A DNA stretch of 64,000 bases from Algoriphagus sp. (GCF_030694375.1 NZ_JAUXYL010000005.1:32868-96867); one strand, 5' to 3'; numbered from the stretch's first letter, positions 1-9,845 are shown. The notes: generated by a model not told the origin, from the letters alone. A program made the numbers and translations.

Positions 1-643
1 GATCACCGCTAAAGTGCAGCAATACGAGATGGCTTACCGCATGCAAACTGCCGTGCCGGAGATCACCGATACCTCTAAAGAGCCGGACAGCGTGATCAAA
101 CTCTATGGCCCGGATTGCTTGGTTCCCGGCACTTACGCTGCAAATTGCCTTTTGGCAAGGAAACTCTCAGAGAATGGAGTCCGCTTCGTCCAGCTTTATC
201 ATCAGGGCTGGGATGCCCATGACAACCTGCCCAATCAGATGATTGGGCAGGCTAAAGATGTGGACCAAGCCACAGCAGGATTGATTACCGACCTGAAACA
301 ACGCGGATTGTTGGACGAAACCCTGATCATCTGGGGTGGAGAATTTGGCCGAACCAATTATTGCCAAGGCAAGATCCAACCCGAAAACTACGGCCGGGAT
401 CACCATCCGAGGGCATTTTCCATCTTCATGGCAGGCGGTGGAGTAAAGTCCGGAATGGTCTATGGAGAGACAGACGACTTCGGCTACAACATCACCGAAA
501 ATCCGGTACATGTCCATGATTTTCAAGCAACAGTAATGCATCTGATGGGAATAGACCATGAAAAACTTACCTATAAACATCTTGGCAGACGCTACCGGCT
601 CACCGATGTACACGGAAAAGTTGTAAAAGACCTGATCGCTTAA
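1..643 (+). CDS. DUF1501 family protein, C-terminal part (5' end outside window)
   Basis: The reading frame is open from base 2, so the start lies before the window; about 213 residues remain. DUF1501 proteins belong to the alkaline phosphatase/sulfatase-like fold and are usually Tat-exported, and they commonly sit beside Planctomycete-type cytochrome (PSCyt1/PSD1) proteins. Visible family motifs are the WDAHDN segment, IIWGGEFGR and [17 protein letters not shown], which carry the Asp/Glu/His residues expected around a metal site. The next gene encodes a haem-binding protein with a PSCyt1-like CxxCH segment and starts only 9 bp later, so the two are probably co-transcribed. The substrate is unknown. 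The family call is secure and the function is not. Confidence 0.88.
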   Translation, partial: ITAKVQQYEMAYRMQTAVPEITDTSKEPDSVIKLYGPDCLVPGTYAANCLLARKLSENGVRFVQLYHQGWDAHDNLPNQMIGQAKDVDQATAGLITDLKQRGLLDETLIIWGGEFGRTNYCQGKIQPENYGRDHHPRAFSIFMAGGGVKSGMVYGETDDFGYNITENPVHVHDFQATVMHLMGIDHEKLTYKHLGRRYRLTDVHGKVVKDLIA

Positions 644-652
644 TTCCCATTT

Positions 653-2770
653 ATGCCTAAAGTTTCCCGGATTATTCCGATTCTTGAAAACCTCCTGTTC
701 TTCTGGCTGGGATTGGCCTTGGTGCTGAGTTTGGCCGGAGATCGACTGGAAATCCCCGCCCTTCTGCAAGTATTGGGAAGAGCTCACCCGCTTATCCTTC
801 ACTTCCCGATTGTACTGCTGTTGATGGCGGTCGGCTTGCTTTGGCTTTCGGATCAACGGTTAAAAAATGCCGGTGCCCAAATTTTATTGGTTGGGGGAAA
901 TCTGACCGGAATCACAGTCGTGGCGGGATTGATCCTTGCCACAGAAGACTACGATGGAGATGCGCTAGTTTGGCATCAATGGCTAGGACTCGCTTCCTTA
1001 ACGCTTTCGGTTTTGATTTACTTTTTCAGGGAAAAGTCCGCCAATTTTCTTCGGATTTCCACAGGGACATTGGCTCTTGCAATAATTCTTACCGGTCATT
1101 TCGGGGCAAATCTGACCCATGGCGAAGATTTTCTTTTGGCTCCAATTCAGTCGAAGGAGACTGAATTTGTTGCGTTGGAAGATGCGGAGGTTTTTGAGCA
1201 TTTGGTTCAGCCCATTTTGGAAGCGAAATGCATCGCCTGTCACAAGGAAGGCAAAGTCAAAGGGGAACTTCGGATGGATCAGTTAGCCGGATTGCAAAAA
1301 GGTGGAAAAAACGGGCCTTTTGTTGTTCCGGGTGACATGGAAAAATCACTTTTGATTCAGCGGATCAATCTCCCAAAAGATGAAAAAGAACACATGCCTC
1401 CAAAGAATAAAACCCAACTGACCGATGAGGAAATTGAGATACTAGAGGCCTGGGTGGCCGCAGGGAGTTCCTTTGATCAAAAGGTCTCCGAACTAAAATC
1501 CGAAGAACCGCTTTTCCAGCTCGCTTTAAACCGATTCTCCAATCAGAAAACGTATAGCTTTGGCCCGGCTTCGGATTCAGATATCAAAAAGCTGAACAAT
1601 TTCTTCCGAAAGGTAAATCCGGTATTTCCGGGATCACCGGCATTGGAAGTCGCTTATTATGGAATTTCCACCTTTGATGCAGCCTCACTTCAAGACTTGA
1701 AAAAAGTGAACAAGCAGGTAGTGAGATTGAATCTAAATCGGATGCCACTTGCTACTGTTGATTTGAGTTTTCTGCGAAACTTCCCCAATTTGGAAGAGCT
1801 TCAGCTCAACTTCACCGGAGTCAAACCGGAGCAACTTTCAAATCTGGAAGGCCTCGAAAATCTCCGAAACCTTGCGCTTTCAGGAAATGAATTTGGCTCA
1901 TCCTCCGTCTCTGCACTCAGTAAACTAAAACAGGTAAGAAAGCTTTTTCTCTGGAATTCCGGATTGGATGAGAAAGCAAAGCAAGAGCTCAAAAAGGGTT
2001 TACCACAGGCCCAAATTGATTTTGGGTTCGATGGAAAAGGCGTTATCTACGCCCTAAATCCACCAAAAATCGAGTTTGAAAAGACCCTGTTTCAGGATTC
2101 CATGGAGCTGATACTATCCCACCCGATTAGTACCGCTGAGATCCGGTATTCATTAGATGGATCCGAACCGGATAGCATTCAAAGTCCAATTTATTCCGGT
2201 CCAATCTGGCTCAAAAAAACAGCTCAGATACGTGCAAAAGCTTTTTCCACAGACTGGAAAGGCAGTGGAATCACCTCCAATTTAGTATTCAAAGAAGGAA
2301 TAAAACCCCAATCCTACCAGCTCATCTTTGAGCCAAACCCACGTTACAAGGCCAAAGGAGCCACTTCGCTGTTTGATGGGATAAAAGGAAAAACCAATCA
2401 CACCTCTGGGGATTGGCTGGGTTTTACAGACACGACACTGGAGATTGAGATTTTTCTGGAAAAAAATTCCGCTCCGAAATACCTCAGCTTGAGTTTTCTA
2501 CTTAATGAAGGAGCTTATATTTTCCCTCCGGAATCGGTTGAGATCTGGACAGGTGGACAGGCGGGTTGGCAGAAAATCACCCAAACTCCAACCCAAGTCT
2601 CTTCAAAATTGGAAGAGGTGAGATTTGGTGTTTTAACTTATTCACTACCCGAAGTGTCCTTCGACAAACTTAAAGTCAGACTGAAACCAATCTCAAAACT
2701 GCCAGCTTGGCATCCCGGAGCAGGAGCAAAAGGGTGGGTGTTTGTGGATGAGATTTTGTTGAATTTATAA
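653..2770 (+). CDS. Membrane c-type cytochrome (PSCyt1-like) with DUF2231, LRR-like and chitobiase C-terminal domains
   Basis: This 705-residue protein is a mosaic. Residues about 10-165 form a membrane region with several hydrophobic helices and the HPLILHFPI signature of DUF2231-like modules. Residues 193-197 are CIACH, a single covalent haem c site, inside a Planctomycete cytochrome-like segment that reaches about residue 270. Residues about 330-465 contain leucine-rich repeat-like strings. About 490-560 matches the chitobiase/beta-hexosaminidase C-terminal module (IRYSLDGSEPDS). The last 150 residues look like a discoidin-type beta-sandwich. The protein is probably anchored in the inner membrane with its bulk in the periplasm. 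It follows the DUF1501 gene by 9 bp, as such genes often do. Its electron partner and substrate are unknown. Confidence 0.85.
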   Translation: MPKVSRIIPILENLLFFWLGLALVLSLAGDRLEIPALLQVLGRAHPLILHFPIVLLLMAVGLLWLSDQRLKNAGAQILLVGGNLTGITVVAGLILATEDYDGDALVWHQWLGLASLTLSVLIYFFREKSANFLRISTGTLALAIILTGHFGANLTHGEDFLLAPIQSKETEFVALEDAEVFEHLVQPILEAKCIACHKEGKVKGELRMDQLAGLQKGGKNGPFVVPGDMEKSLLIQRINLPKDEKEHMPPKNKTQLTDEEIEILEAWVAAGSSFDQKVSELKSEEPLFQLALNRFSNQKTYSFGPASDSDIKKLNNFFRKVNPVFPGSPALEVAYYGISTFDAASLQDLKKVNKQVVRLNLNRMPLATVDLSFLRNFPNLEELQLNFTGVKPEQLSNLEGLENLRNLALSGNEFGSSSVSALSKLKQVRKLFLWNSGLDEKAKQELKKGLPQAQIDFGFDGKGVIYALNPPKIEFEKTLFQDSMELILSHPISTAEIRYSLDGSEPDSIQSPIYSGPIWLKKTAQIRAKAFSTDWKGSGITSNLVFKEGIKPQSYQLIFEPNPRYKAKGATSLFDGIKGKTNHTSGDWLGFTDTTLEIEIFLEKNSAPKYLSLSFLLNEGAYIFPPESVEIWTGGQAGWQKITQTPTQVSSKLEEVRFGVLTYSLPEVSFDKLKVRLKPISKLPAWHPGAGAKGWVFVDEILLNL

Positions 2771-2785
2771 TCCCCTAACCCTACT

Positions 2786-3526
2786 ATGAGCCAAAGTCCA
2801 TCCAAGCAATATCAAGATGTGGTATTCGAAAAACTCCGACACGCTTTCCGTCAGGAAAAAGAAATTTATACAGCCGCAAAATGGATTGCTGAATCCATTG
2901 CCAGTGAAGGTTGGATATATACCAGTGGAACGGGACATTCCCACATGCTTGCCGAAGAGATCTTCTATCGTGCAGGGGGCTTTGCGAGAGTGATTCCAAT
3001 CCTCGACCCGGATTTAATGCTTCACAAGGATGCATCAGGAAGTACCGAGGTGGAACGAAGAGAGGGCTACGCTGAAAAACTTTTCAAGTCCTATTCCTTA
3101 ACAAACAAGGACGTTTTCATCATTTCTTCCAACTCAGGAAGAAATTCGGTCAGTATTGAAATGGCTCAATTAGCGCAAAAAAAAGGTGCAAAAGTTATCG
3201 CACTTACAAATCATGCACACAGCAAAGCAGTGGATTCCAGGCATTCATCGGGTCTTAAGCTGTTTCAAGTAAGCGATATTTTCTTGGACACCTGCGGTGT
3301 AGTTGGCGACGCTTCGATCAAATTGGAAGGTTTGGAATCAAAAGTCGGAGCGACTTCTACCGTTGTTGGTGCGGCATTGCTCAATGCCATCATGGTACAG
3401 GCGACTGCCATTCTTTTGGAAAATGGAACTGTGCCTGAAATTTTCAACAGTTCTAATTCAGATAATGGCGAGGCTTACAATGATTCCCTCATCGCCAAAT
3501 ACAAATCGCAGGTTAAAATCCTTTAA
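2786..3526 (+). CDS. SIS-domain sugar isomerase family protein
   Basis: This 246-residue cytosolic protein has a SIS fold. It shows TSGTGHSHMLAEEIFYRAGG near residues 46-66, a phosphosugar-binding SSNSGRN segment near residues 113-120, and EGLESKVGATSTVVGAALLNA towards the end. It resembles the UPF0309/sugar-isomerase SIS group rather than GlmS, since no glutaminase domain is present. It starts 15 bp after the cytochrome gene and its last 4 bp overlap the end of the convergent hexosaminidase gene. That neighbour suggests a role with amino-sugar phosphates, for example GlcNAc-6-phosphate-type intermediates, but the substrate cannot be read from the sequence. Confidence 0.85.
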   Translation: MSQSPSKQYQDVVFEKLRHAFRQEKEIYTAAKWIAESIASEGWIYTSGTGHSHMLAEEIFYRAGGFARVIPILDPDLMLHKDASGSTEVERREGYAEKLFKSYSLTNKDVFIISSNSGRNSVSIEMAQLAQKKGAKVIALTNHAHSKAVDSRHSSGLKLFQVSDIFLDTCGVVGDASIKLEGLESKVGATSTVVGAALLNAIMVQATAILLENGTVPEIFNSSNSDNGEAYNDSLIAKYKSQVKIL

Positions 3527-6036
3527 TCCAGAAAGATTGAAGCGCCGGCATTTCCGGAAGGAGTAAAAACACGAAACTTCTCCCCTCCTTTGTGCGGAAT
3601 TGGGTTGGAATAAATCGCTGAGGACTCGCTTGGTTCAGACCCATCCTGAGTATATCGAATGACCAATCCCGGTGTCTGCACATTGGCATAAATCATCCCG
3701 TCTTTGACCATTACTCCAGATTTTGGAATCCGATGATTGAAGCCCCCTCGGAGTTTTTCCAATCGGGGAATCTCTTTTTGTCCGATCAGATTTGCAAAAA
3801 CATTCCATTCTTCTAGCCTTTTTGTCTTCATTTCTTCTTCAGATTCCGCATTCGACCATGCAGGATCTCCTACCCAAGCCCGTTCGATGTACCCAAGCAT
3901 TTTTGGAAAAAGGTAATACTCCAGCATCTCAGGACTTTTCACTGTTTCTGTCCATAGTTGCCCTGACACTCCGATGATGTTTTTTTTACCCTCAGGACTC
4001 AACTTTGTGAAGGATGCTTGGACTGATGCCCAGCTCCATTCCTTTCCCTCAATCGTCTGATCATGCGAAAGGTAAAGTTTGCCGGGCACCGTCTTCCAAG
4101 CCTGATACATATCGGTCACACCGCTCCAAGTATGTCCACGCTCATTCGGGTCCCAATCATAGGCTAAGTCAAAATAGAAATTGGCACTAGAGCAGATCAC
4201 AACCGGATAGCCGGCATTTGCCAACCTGTAGGCCATATCCTCTCCTCCCCAGCCTGCCACGGCATTCCAGGCATAGAGTCGCCAATTTTGATCAGCAAAC
4301 TTAGTATTCGGTACAACGGAATTACCAGAATGAGTCTGTCCGATTTCCTCCCAACCGCCCATTTCCAAACCATTTTTCTTCAAAATGGAAGCTGCACGAC
4401 TCCGGAAATAGTCATTCAAATCTTCCAATTTGATGTCTGGATTTTTAGCTAGAAAGTCCTTGCAAGTCGGGGAAGCTGTCCACACTCCTCTTGGTACTTC
4501 GTCACCTCCGGTATGCCAATTTTTCAGTTCTACACCGGTATTTTGATACATGGCTTTCACTTCGAAAACTAGCTTTTCATAAAAAGCGTAGGTTGATTCC
4601 TGGCAGACACAAACCGTATTTCCTCTGAAGTTTTGGGCAGAAAGGTACTTGCTCTGATCATCATTCTCGGCCAATCGATACTGTAAGGCCTCGGAGGTTT
4701 TTCCGGTTTTTAGCAATTTGCTGTAGCGACTTTCCATCGCTAATATGGCCGCTCTGGAATGTGCCGGCACACCAAATTCAGGAATGACTTCAATTTGAAG
4801 CCCTTTTGCGTAAGCTAAAATTTCCTGAAAATCCGAAACTGTATAAAACCCAGATCCAGCTTGACTTTTTTTAGGATCAGCTCCCGAGGAATAATAAGGC
4901 CACAAAAAATCCGATTCATCTTCAGAAAATCCTCTTTTACTTCCAAACTCAGTTAATTCCGGCAGACCCGGAATTTGCAATCTCCATCCCTCATCGTTAG
5001 CCAAATTGAAGTGAAAGACATTGAGTTTGTAAATGGACATCAAATCCAATAGCTTCAAAATTTGGGATTTGGGTTGAAAATTACGGGCCACATCTAGGAA
5101 AAACCCCCGATAGTTATAGGCAGGATAATCCTCAATCTCCACCTGCGGAAGAATGAATTCATCAGTTATCCGTGTTGAAAAATCAGCAGGCATCATCGCC
5201 AAGAAAGACTGAACCCCATACATTGCCCCCTTTGGTGAAGAAGCAGAGATAAAGACTAATCGTTTTGCTATGGAAATTTTATACCCCTCCACAGGCAATT
5301 CTGAAGATTTGACAATCCGGATTTGAATAGGAGCCTCTGCCCTGTTTACCGTGGGTTTGTACCCTTGCTTTATTGCTAGAAGGAGGAATTTTGAAGCTTC
5401 CTCAAATTCCGGAATTCCCACCACGGCCAATCCTGCATTCTTGATTTTCAGGGTTTCTCCGGTGTATTTCCAAGACTTTGGAGTGGGAAGAAATGGAGGA
5501 AGCTGCTCCTTGGGAAGTAAAGACAAGCCTTCATTTTGACTGTAAATCCTTGCTGCGGTCGGAATTGGCAGAGGTGTGGAAGCTGCCATCTCTCTAAATT
5601 GATCTAGACTTATGGCCTCCACTTGATACTCTTTTATTTCAAAATGAGTCCCATCTGCATTCTGAAAAATCAACCCCTCGGGGGCGTAGGAATTTTTCAG
5701 ATAAGGACCTATTGATTGGTAGGTAATGGAGATTTCTTCTCCCCGTTTGAAAACGGGACTTAAGTTTTTCCCCTCCAAAACAAAAAAATCTCCTTGCAAG
5801 TGTCGGATCTGAAAAGGCTCTGTTTGAACCTGCGTTTTGATTGAAATGAAAACAGAGTTAAAATAGAGCTTCCAACCTGCATCAAGATCAGATGAGCCAG
5901 TATTGGATAAAGTCAGTTTCGCACGGTGAAATTCCGGGTTTTCAAATTTGTTTTCCAGAATTTCCCACTTGGCATTCACTTGAGCCCAAGATTGGGTATA
6001 AAGAAATAGAAGTAATAGCGGCAATACTTTATTCAT
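3523..6036 (-). CDS. Secreted GH20 beta-N-acetylhexosaminidase
   Basis: This 837-residue exo-enzyme removes terminal GlcNAc/GalNAc from glycans or chitooligosaccharides. A signal peptide ends near residue 19 (TQSWAQ). Residues about 22-140 form a chitobiase-type carbohydrate-binding N-terminal domain, and about 180-300 the GH20b alpha/beta domain. The TIM barrel starts at YNYRGFFLDVARNFQ (about 308). The catalytic Asp-Glu pair of the family is D512-E513 in WHTGGDEVPRG. A chitobiase C-terminal module (VIRYTQDGSEPS) closes the protein, like the one in the cytochrome protein two genes away. The complete domain set and length suggest an active periplasmic or outer-membrane enzyme. It converges on the SIS gene with a 4-bp overlap. 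Confidence 0.93.
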   Translation of the reverse strand: MNKVLPLLLLFLYTQSWAQVNAKWEILENKFENPEFHRAKLTLSNTGSSDLDAGWKLYFNSVFISIKTQVQTEPFQIRHLQGDFFVLEGKNLSPVFKRGEEISITYQSIGPYLKNSYAPEGLIFQNADGTHFEIKEYQVEAISLDQFREMAASTPLPIPTAARIYSQNEGLSLLPKEQLPPFLPTPKSWKYTGETLKIKNAGLAVVGIPEFEEASKFLLLAIKQGYKPTVNRAEAPIQIRIVKSSELPVEGYKISIAKRLVFISASSPKGAMYGVQSFLAMMPADFSTRITDEFILPQVEIEDYPAYNYRGFFLDVARNFQPKSQILKLLDLMSIYKLNVFHFNLANDEGWRLQIPGLPELTEFGSKRGFSEDESDFLWPYYSSGADPKKSQAGSGFYTVSDFQEILAYAKGLQIEVIPEFGVPAHSRAAILAMESRYSKLLKTGKTSEALQYRLAENDDQSKYLSAQNFRGNTVCVCQESTYAFYEKLVFEVKAMYQNTGVELKNWHTGGDEVPRGVWTASPTCKDFLAKNPDIKLEDLNDYFRSRAASILKKNGLEMGGWEEIGQTHSGNSVVPNTKFADQNWRLYAWNAVAGWGGEDMAYRLANAGYPVVICSSANFYFDLAYDWDPNERGHTWSGVTDMYQAWKTVPGKLYLSHDQTIEGKEWSWASVQASFTKLSPEGKKNIIGVSGQLWTETVKSPEMLEYYLFPKMLGYIERAWVGDPAWSNAESEEEMKTKRLEEWNVFANLIGQKEIPRLEKLRGGFNHRIPKSGVMVKDGMIYANVQTPGLVIRYTQDGSEPSESSAIYSNPIPHKGGEKFRVFTPSGNAGASIFLD

Positions 6037-6203
6037 AGACGAGTGAGCTTGGGGCTTGAAAATTAAATATAGCCCTTATCAAAAAAATATACTATCCCCA
6101 AAGTAAAGTGCAATCACTTTCCCCATTCTGTTTTTATCCTAAACAAAAATACCTAGCTTAAACCGTTGAAAAAGCGTTGAAATCGCTTTTGGAAAGCACT
6201 TTT

Positions 6204-8414
6204 ATGCAGACAGAGCTTAACCGCAAACCATCCGTAGTATTTTTTTCAGATATCGTCGGCTACACCCGATTGATGGGACAAGATGAAAATGCTGCCTTTG
6301 AGCTAATGAAGCTCAATCTGAAGATCCACCAAGAGGTACTGGCAAATTACCGGGGAACCATCATCAAAGAGTTGGGGGATGGTATACTCGCCGTTTTTGA
6401 AACCGTGCCAGAAGCCCTAAGCGCAAGTCTTGAAATCCAAAAAATCTGTCTGGCGGAATCAAAATACAAGCTTAGGGTTGGCCTTCAGTCCGGAGAGATA
6501 ATATTTGATCACGGCGACGTCTTTGGAGATGCTGTGAATGTCGCTTCAAGAATCCAAAGTGTCGGTGTCCCTTCGAGTATTGTTTTTTCAGATCGGGTTT
6601 GTAAGGAGATCGTCCACGATGAATTTTTCCAAACGGTCAAAATTGGAAGCTTCAATCTTAAAAATGTTTCCCAGACCATTGAACTTTATTCATTGACAAA
6701 TCCTCCACTTGAAGTGCCCAAGCGTGCTGAGATCCTGAATAATATAAAATATCAGGAAAGTAACCCATGGAAGTCATGGGTAACTATTGGCGGAGTCTTT
6801 ATCTTGGTTGCCATGCTGATTTACTCTATTTTTTGGAATGGGGCAGTTTGGGAAAAGGAAAAATCAGTTGCTGTTTTACCCTTTGTAAATCTCAATGGAG
6901 GCTCAGAATTGGACTATTTCACAGATGGATTGACAGAAAACCTCATCGGTCAAATTTCAAAAATAAATTCCATCAAGACGATTTCTTATTCGACAATGGC
7001 GGATTATAAGAATCATAATCTCCCGCTTGATTCCATTGCAGAAGCACTTCAAGTGACTACCATTCTCAAGGGTACAGTGGAGCAGCTTAACCCTGGGTAT
7101 CGATTTAAATTGCAATTGATAGATGCAAAAGAAAATAAAAATATCTGGACAGATGAATATACCAGAGAAGGAACCGATCTAACGCAATTACAAAATGATA
7201 TAGCAAGGGAAATTGCTAAAATTCTGGATGTGAACTTAACCGCTGAGGAATCCATCCAAATCGGTAAGGGAGAAACTTCCAGTGCAGAAGCTTATGACCT
7301 GCTCTTCAGAGCAAAAAGTTTATATAACGAAGGGTTTGGAGATCCTCAATTATTTTTTGATGCTGCAGAATTGTTGAAAAAGGCAATTGCTCTCGATCCT
7401 AATTATGCGCTGGCCTATACGCTACTTGCAAAAACATACTTCCAAATCGCTTTTGACGAGCCTAACGGCAATTGGTATGATATGAGCCTGGAAATGAGCT
7501 CAAAGGCACTTGAACTTGAACCAAAACTTGCAGAAGGATATAGTGCAAGAGGCATTGTGTATTATGATCTCGGGCAATACACCAAAGCCAAAAATACGTT
7601 GGAGACAGCACTCTCCTTTTATCCAAATCTGAGTGATGCGATTGGAAACTTAGCCACAATTGACTTTGTCCAAGGCAACCTTTTCGAAGCGCTTCAACTC
7701 CAAACAAAGTCATCCAATCTCGGTCCCAACTCCCATTTACCCTATCAAAATATTGGGTGGATATTCAAGATTTTGGGGAAACAAAATGAAGCAAATCAAT
7801 GGTTTGACAAAAGCCTCGAGATCAGTAAAAACCCTGTCACTTATGAGTTGAAGGCTAATTCGCTAATAGAACAAGGAAAAAAATCTGAAGCCCTTAAACT
7901 TCTGGGGAATATTTCATTACAGGACAGCGCGGAATATAATTTACGGGTAGCTGGATCTATCCTTTTTTATTCGGGGGATTATGATTCGGCATTTAAAGTT
8001 TGGGATATTTCTATCCGGCGTAACATCAAGGTTGGCTTTGACAAATACTATAGTACCCCGATCAATTACGCTTACCTCCTTACGAAAAAAGGAGATTCAT
8101 TACGTGCTGATTCACTCTTAAATGCGGCAGTCCAAGTAAAAATAGAGGCGATGAGTTTAGGTTCTGAAGATTACTATTTACCCCTTGATATAGCTACTGC
8201 CTACGCTGTCAAGGGCCAACCATTCGAAGCTATGAAATATCTCCAAATTGCTTATGACAGAGGCTGGCGGGATTACTTTTTCACAGAATTTAATCCTGCA
8301 TTCGAAAAACTGAGAAGTGACAATCGCTATATCAAAATACTCAAGAAAATTCGGACAGACATTGATTCTGTAAATCAGAAATTGACATCTACCTCCCTGC
8401 AAAGGGATAAATAA
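6204..8414 (+). CDS. Class III adenylate/guanylate cyclase with TolB/FlgO-like and TPR regions
   Basis: I place the start at the ATG at 6204, because the family usually begins a few residues before the VVFFSDIVGYT strand; a TTG nine codons upstream is possible. The cyclase domain (about residues 5-160) keeps its catalytic set: the metal Asp in FSDIVGYT, the second Asp in KELGDGILAVF, and Asn/Arg in GDAVNVASRIQ. One transmembrane helix follows near residues 190-212. A periplasmic FlgO/TolB-N-like domain begins with SVAVLPFVN and includes FTDGLTENLIGQ, and at least six TPR-like repeats fill the rest. It would make cAMP or cGMP in the cytoplasm in response to something bound outside. The gene end overlaps the convergent protease gene by 26 bp. 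Confidence 0.88.
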   Translation: MQTELNRKPSVVFFSDIVGYTRLMGQDENAAFELMKLNLKIHQEVLANYRGTIIKELGDGILAVFETVPEALSASLEIQKICLAESKYKLRVGLQSGEIIFDHGDVFGDAVNVASRIQSVGVPSSIVFSDRVCKEIVHDEFFQTVKIGSFNLKNVSQTIELYSLTNPPLEVPKRAEILNNIKYQESNPWKSWVTIGGVFILVAMLIYSIFWNGAVWEKEKSVAVLPFVNLNGGSELDYFTDGLTENLIGQISKINSIKTISYSTMADYKNHNLPLDSIAEALQVTTILKGTVEQLNPGYRFKLQLIDAKENKNIWTDEYTREGTDLTQLQNDIAREIAKILDVNLTAEESIQIGKGETSSAEAYDLLFRAKSLYNEGFGDPQLFFDAAELLKKAIALDPNYALAYTLLAKTYFQIAFDEPNGNWYDMSLEMSSKALELEPKLAEGYSARGIVYYDLGQYTKAKNTLETALSFYPNLSDAIGNLATIDFVQGNLFEALQLQTKSSNLGPNSHLPYQNIGWIFKILGKQNEANQWFDKSLEISKNPVTYELKANSLIEQGKKSEALKLLGNISLQDSAEYNLRVAGSILFYSGDYDSAFKVWDISIRRNIKVGFDKYYSTPINYAYLLTKKGDSLRADSLLNAAVQVKIEAMSLGSEDYYLPLDIATAYAVKGQPFEAMKYLQIAYDRGWRDYFFTEFNPAFEKLRSDNRYIKILKKIRTDIDSVNQKLTSTSLQRDK

Positions 8415-9633
8415 CTCCATTGAATGATTCGTTTCTAATAGCTGAAGGTATCCCTCCTTTTGAATGAATCAAACCTGCAACCAAAGCTGCTGCCATAGAT
8501 GTTCCAGACATGGTTGCGTATTGGTTTCCCGGAAAAGTTGAAAACACATTTTCTCCCGGAGCCATCCAATCGACTGATGGAATACCTAATTTACCATAGG
8601 GGCTAAAGGCAGTGAACCCGTTGTAATCAAACGCATAGGAACCAATTGTGAAAACATTTGGGCCATTGATACAGCCTGGAAAATTTTGGCTGGACTGGTT
8701 GGATGAAGTTTGATTATCGACATTGCCTGCCGACATTACAACAAAAAGTCCTTTGGCGCCTAAGTCAAGAATCAATTCACTCAACATTGGATCTGAATTG
8801 GTACAATTATCCAAAATTTCGGTTCCTAAACTCATCAGTACTACGTCTCCACTTTGTCCAAATTTCTCAATATGATCCAGTGCTAAAATCAATTGAGACC
8901 AAGATCCTTCTCCATTTTTATCCAATACTTTAATGGGAATTATTTCAGCACCGGCGGACATGCCTGTAACTCCCGGAATTCCGCTGCCTTTGCCTGCTGC
9001 CAAACCTGCACAGTGAGTTCCGTGCCCAACATAATCAACCAAAGGGTTTTCATCTCCATCGACAAATGAGGCAGTCAGCTTTTGACTTTTACTCACATTC
9101 AGATCTATATGCCGACTATCTACTCCGGAATCCACTATCCAGATACTGGATTTTCTTCCACTATACTTTTGGGAGCCTCCAAGATGTGTGATTGCAGCAC
9201 TTGCCTTGATGACCGGATTATAAATATCCTCTGCAGTGGCCGGTTCGCCCTGCATTCGTGCACGAGTTTGCATTCTGGCTCTTGTCTGCATCGTAAAATC
9301 CTCAAAAACCCCCTGTACTTCAGGATCTTGACCTAATTCAAGGACTTGTGCTTCACTCAATACTGCAATAAAACCCACTCCTGCATCTGCAAATTGTTTT
9401 TTTGGAGGTACAGAAAGTCCTTTCTCTCTGGCAAATTCATTCACTCGATTGAGTTTTCTGTCTCTGTTAAACTTGTTTGCACGCTCCTGACTTTCCCGGT
9501 TTTCATTGTCTATCCTTGCTTTTCGCACAGGAGCCTCAAAGGACTCTTTCATCAGGACTACATAGGACTTACCCTGTGAAAAGGCAATTGTTGAAATAAA
9601 GAAAAGGCAAAAAGGGATGTATAGGTATTTCAT
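8389..9633 (-). CDS. Secreted S8 (subtilisin-like) serine protease 1
   Basis: This 414-residue protein has a signal peptide ending near residue 19 (AFSQG), an I9-type inhibitory propeptide (about 23-113) and an S8 domain. The triad is D168 (IVDSGVD), H204 (GHGTHCAG) and S379 (SGTSMAA), with oxyanion N304 (SAGN). At the propeptide/catalytic junction, residues 115-128 read MQTRARMQTRARMQ, a tandem six-residue repeat. A closely related motif occurs twice in the other S8 gene next door, so the two look like ancient duplicates. The motif falls where such zymogens process themselves. No type IX secretion C-terminal domain is visible. Upstream lies a tandemly copied start/leader region. Confidence 0.9.
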   Translation of the reverse strand: MKYLYIPFCLFFISTIAFSQGKSYVVLMKESFEAPVRKARIDNENRESQERANKFNRDRKLNRVNEFAREKGLSVPPKKQFADAGVGFIAVLSEAQVLELGQDPEVQGVFEDFTMQTRARMQTRARMQGEPATAEDIYNPVIKASAAITHLGGSQKYSGRKSSIWIVDSGVDSRHIDLNVSKSQKLTASFVDGDENPLVDYVGHGTHCAGLAAGKGSGIPGVTGMSAGAEIIPIKVLDKNGEGSWSQLILALDHIEKFGQSGDVVLMSLGTEILDNCTNSDPMLSELILDLGAKGLFVVMSAGNVDNQTSSNQSSQNFPGCINGPNVFTIGSYAFDYNGFTAFSPYGKLGIPSVDWMAPGENVFSTFPGNQYATMSGTSMAAALVAGLIHSKGGIPSAIRNESFNGVIYPFAGR

Positions 9634-9845
9634 CTGTTTATAAATTGATTTTTTTGGTCACATGGAATGCCCTGGATAATCATTCCCCTGTGTGTGAAGT
9701 TTTTCTCGTGGGCATTTCATGTGTTTATAATTTTTTCTTTAAGGCCACATGCCCGCCTGTATTCGGACAGGGAATCTCGCATGGTCGATAATCATTCCAG
9801 TGTGAGAAACTCTTCAAATGGGCATTTCATGAACTTTTAAATTTT
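9634..9845 (+). repeat. Tandem imperfect copies of the protease-1 start and leader region
   Basis: Most of the 323-bp gap between the two protease genes is built of related blocks. On the minus strand ATGAAAT occurs at 9633 (the real start), 9720 and 9830. Downstream on the plus strand each is followed by a similar AT-rich stretch (CTGTTTATAA, GTGTTTATAA, GAACTTTTAA). The two outer copies share GATAATCATTCC and GGGCATTTCAT, and blocks 1 and 2 share a GGYCACATG element. Spacings are 87 and 110 bp. The extra copies open only short frames (20 and 12 codons). The rest of the gap up to 9956 is AT-rich, with nothing recognised. Confidence 0.7.
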
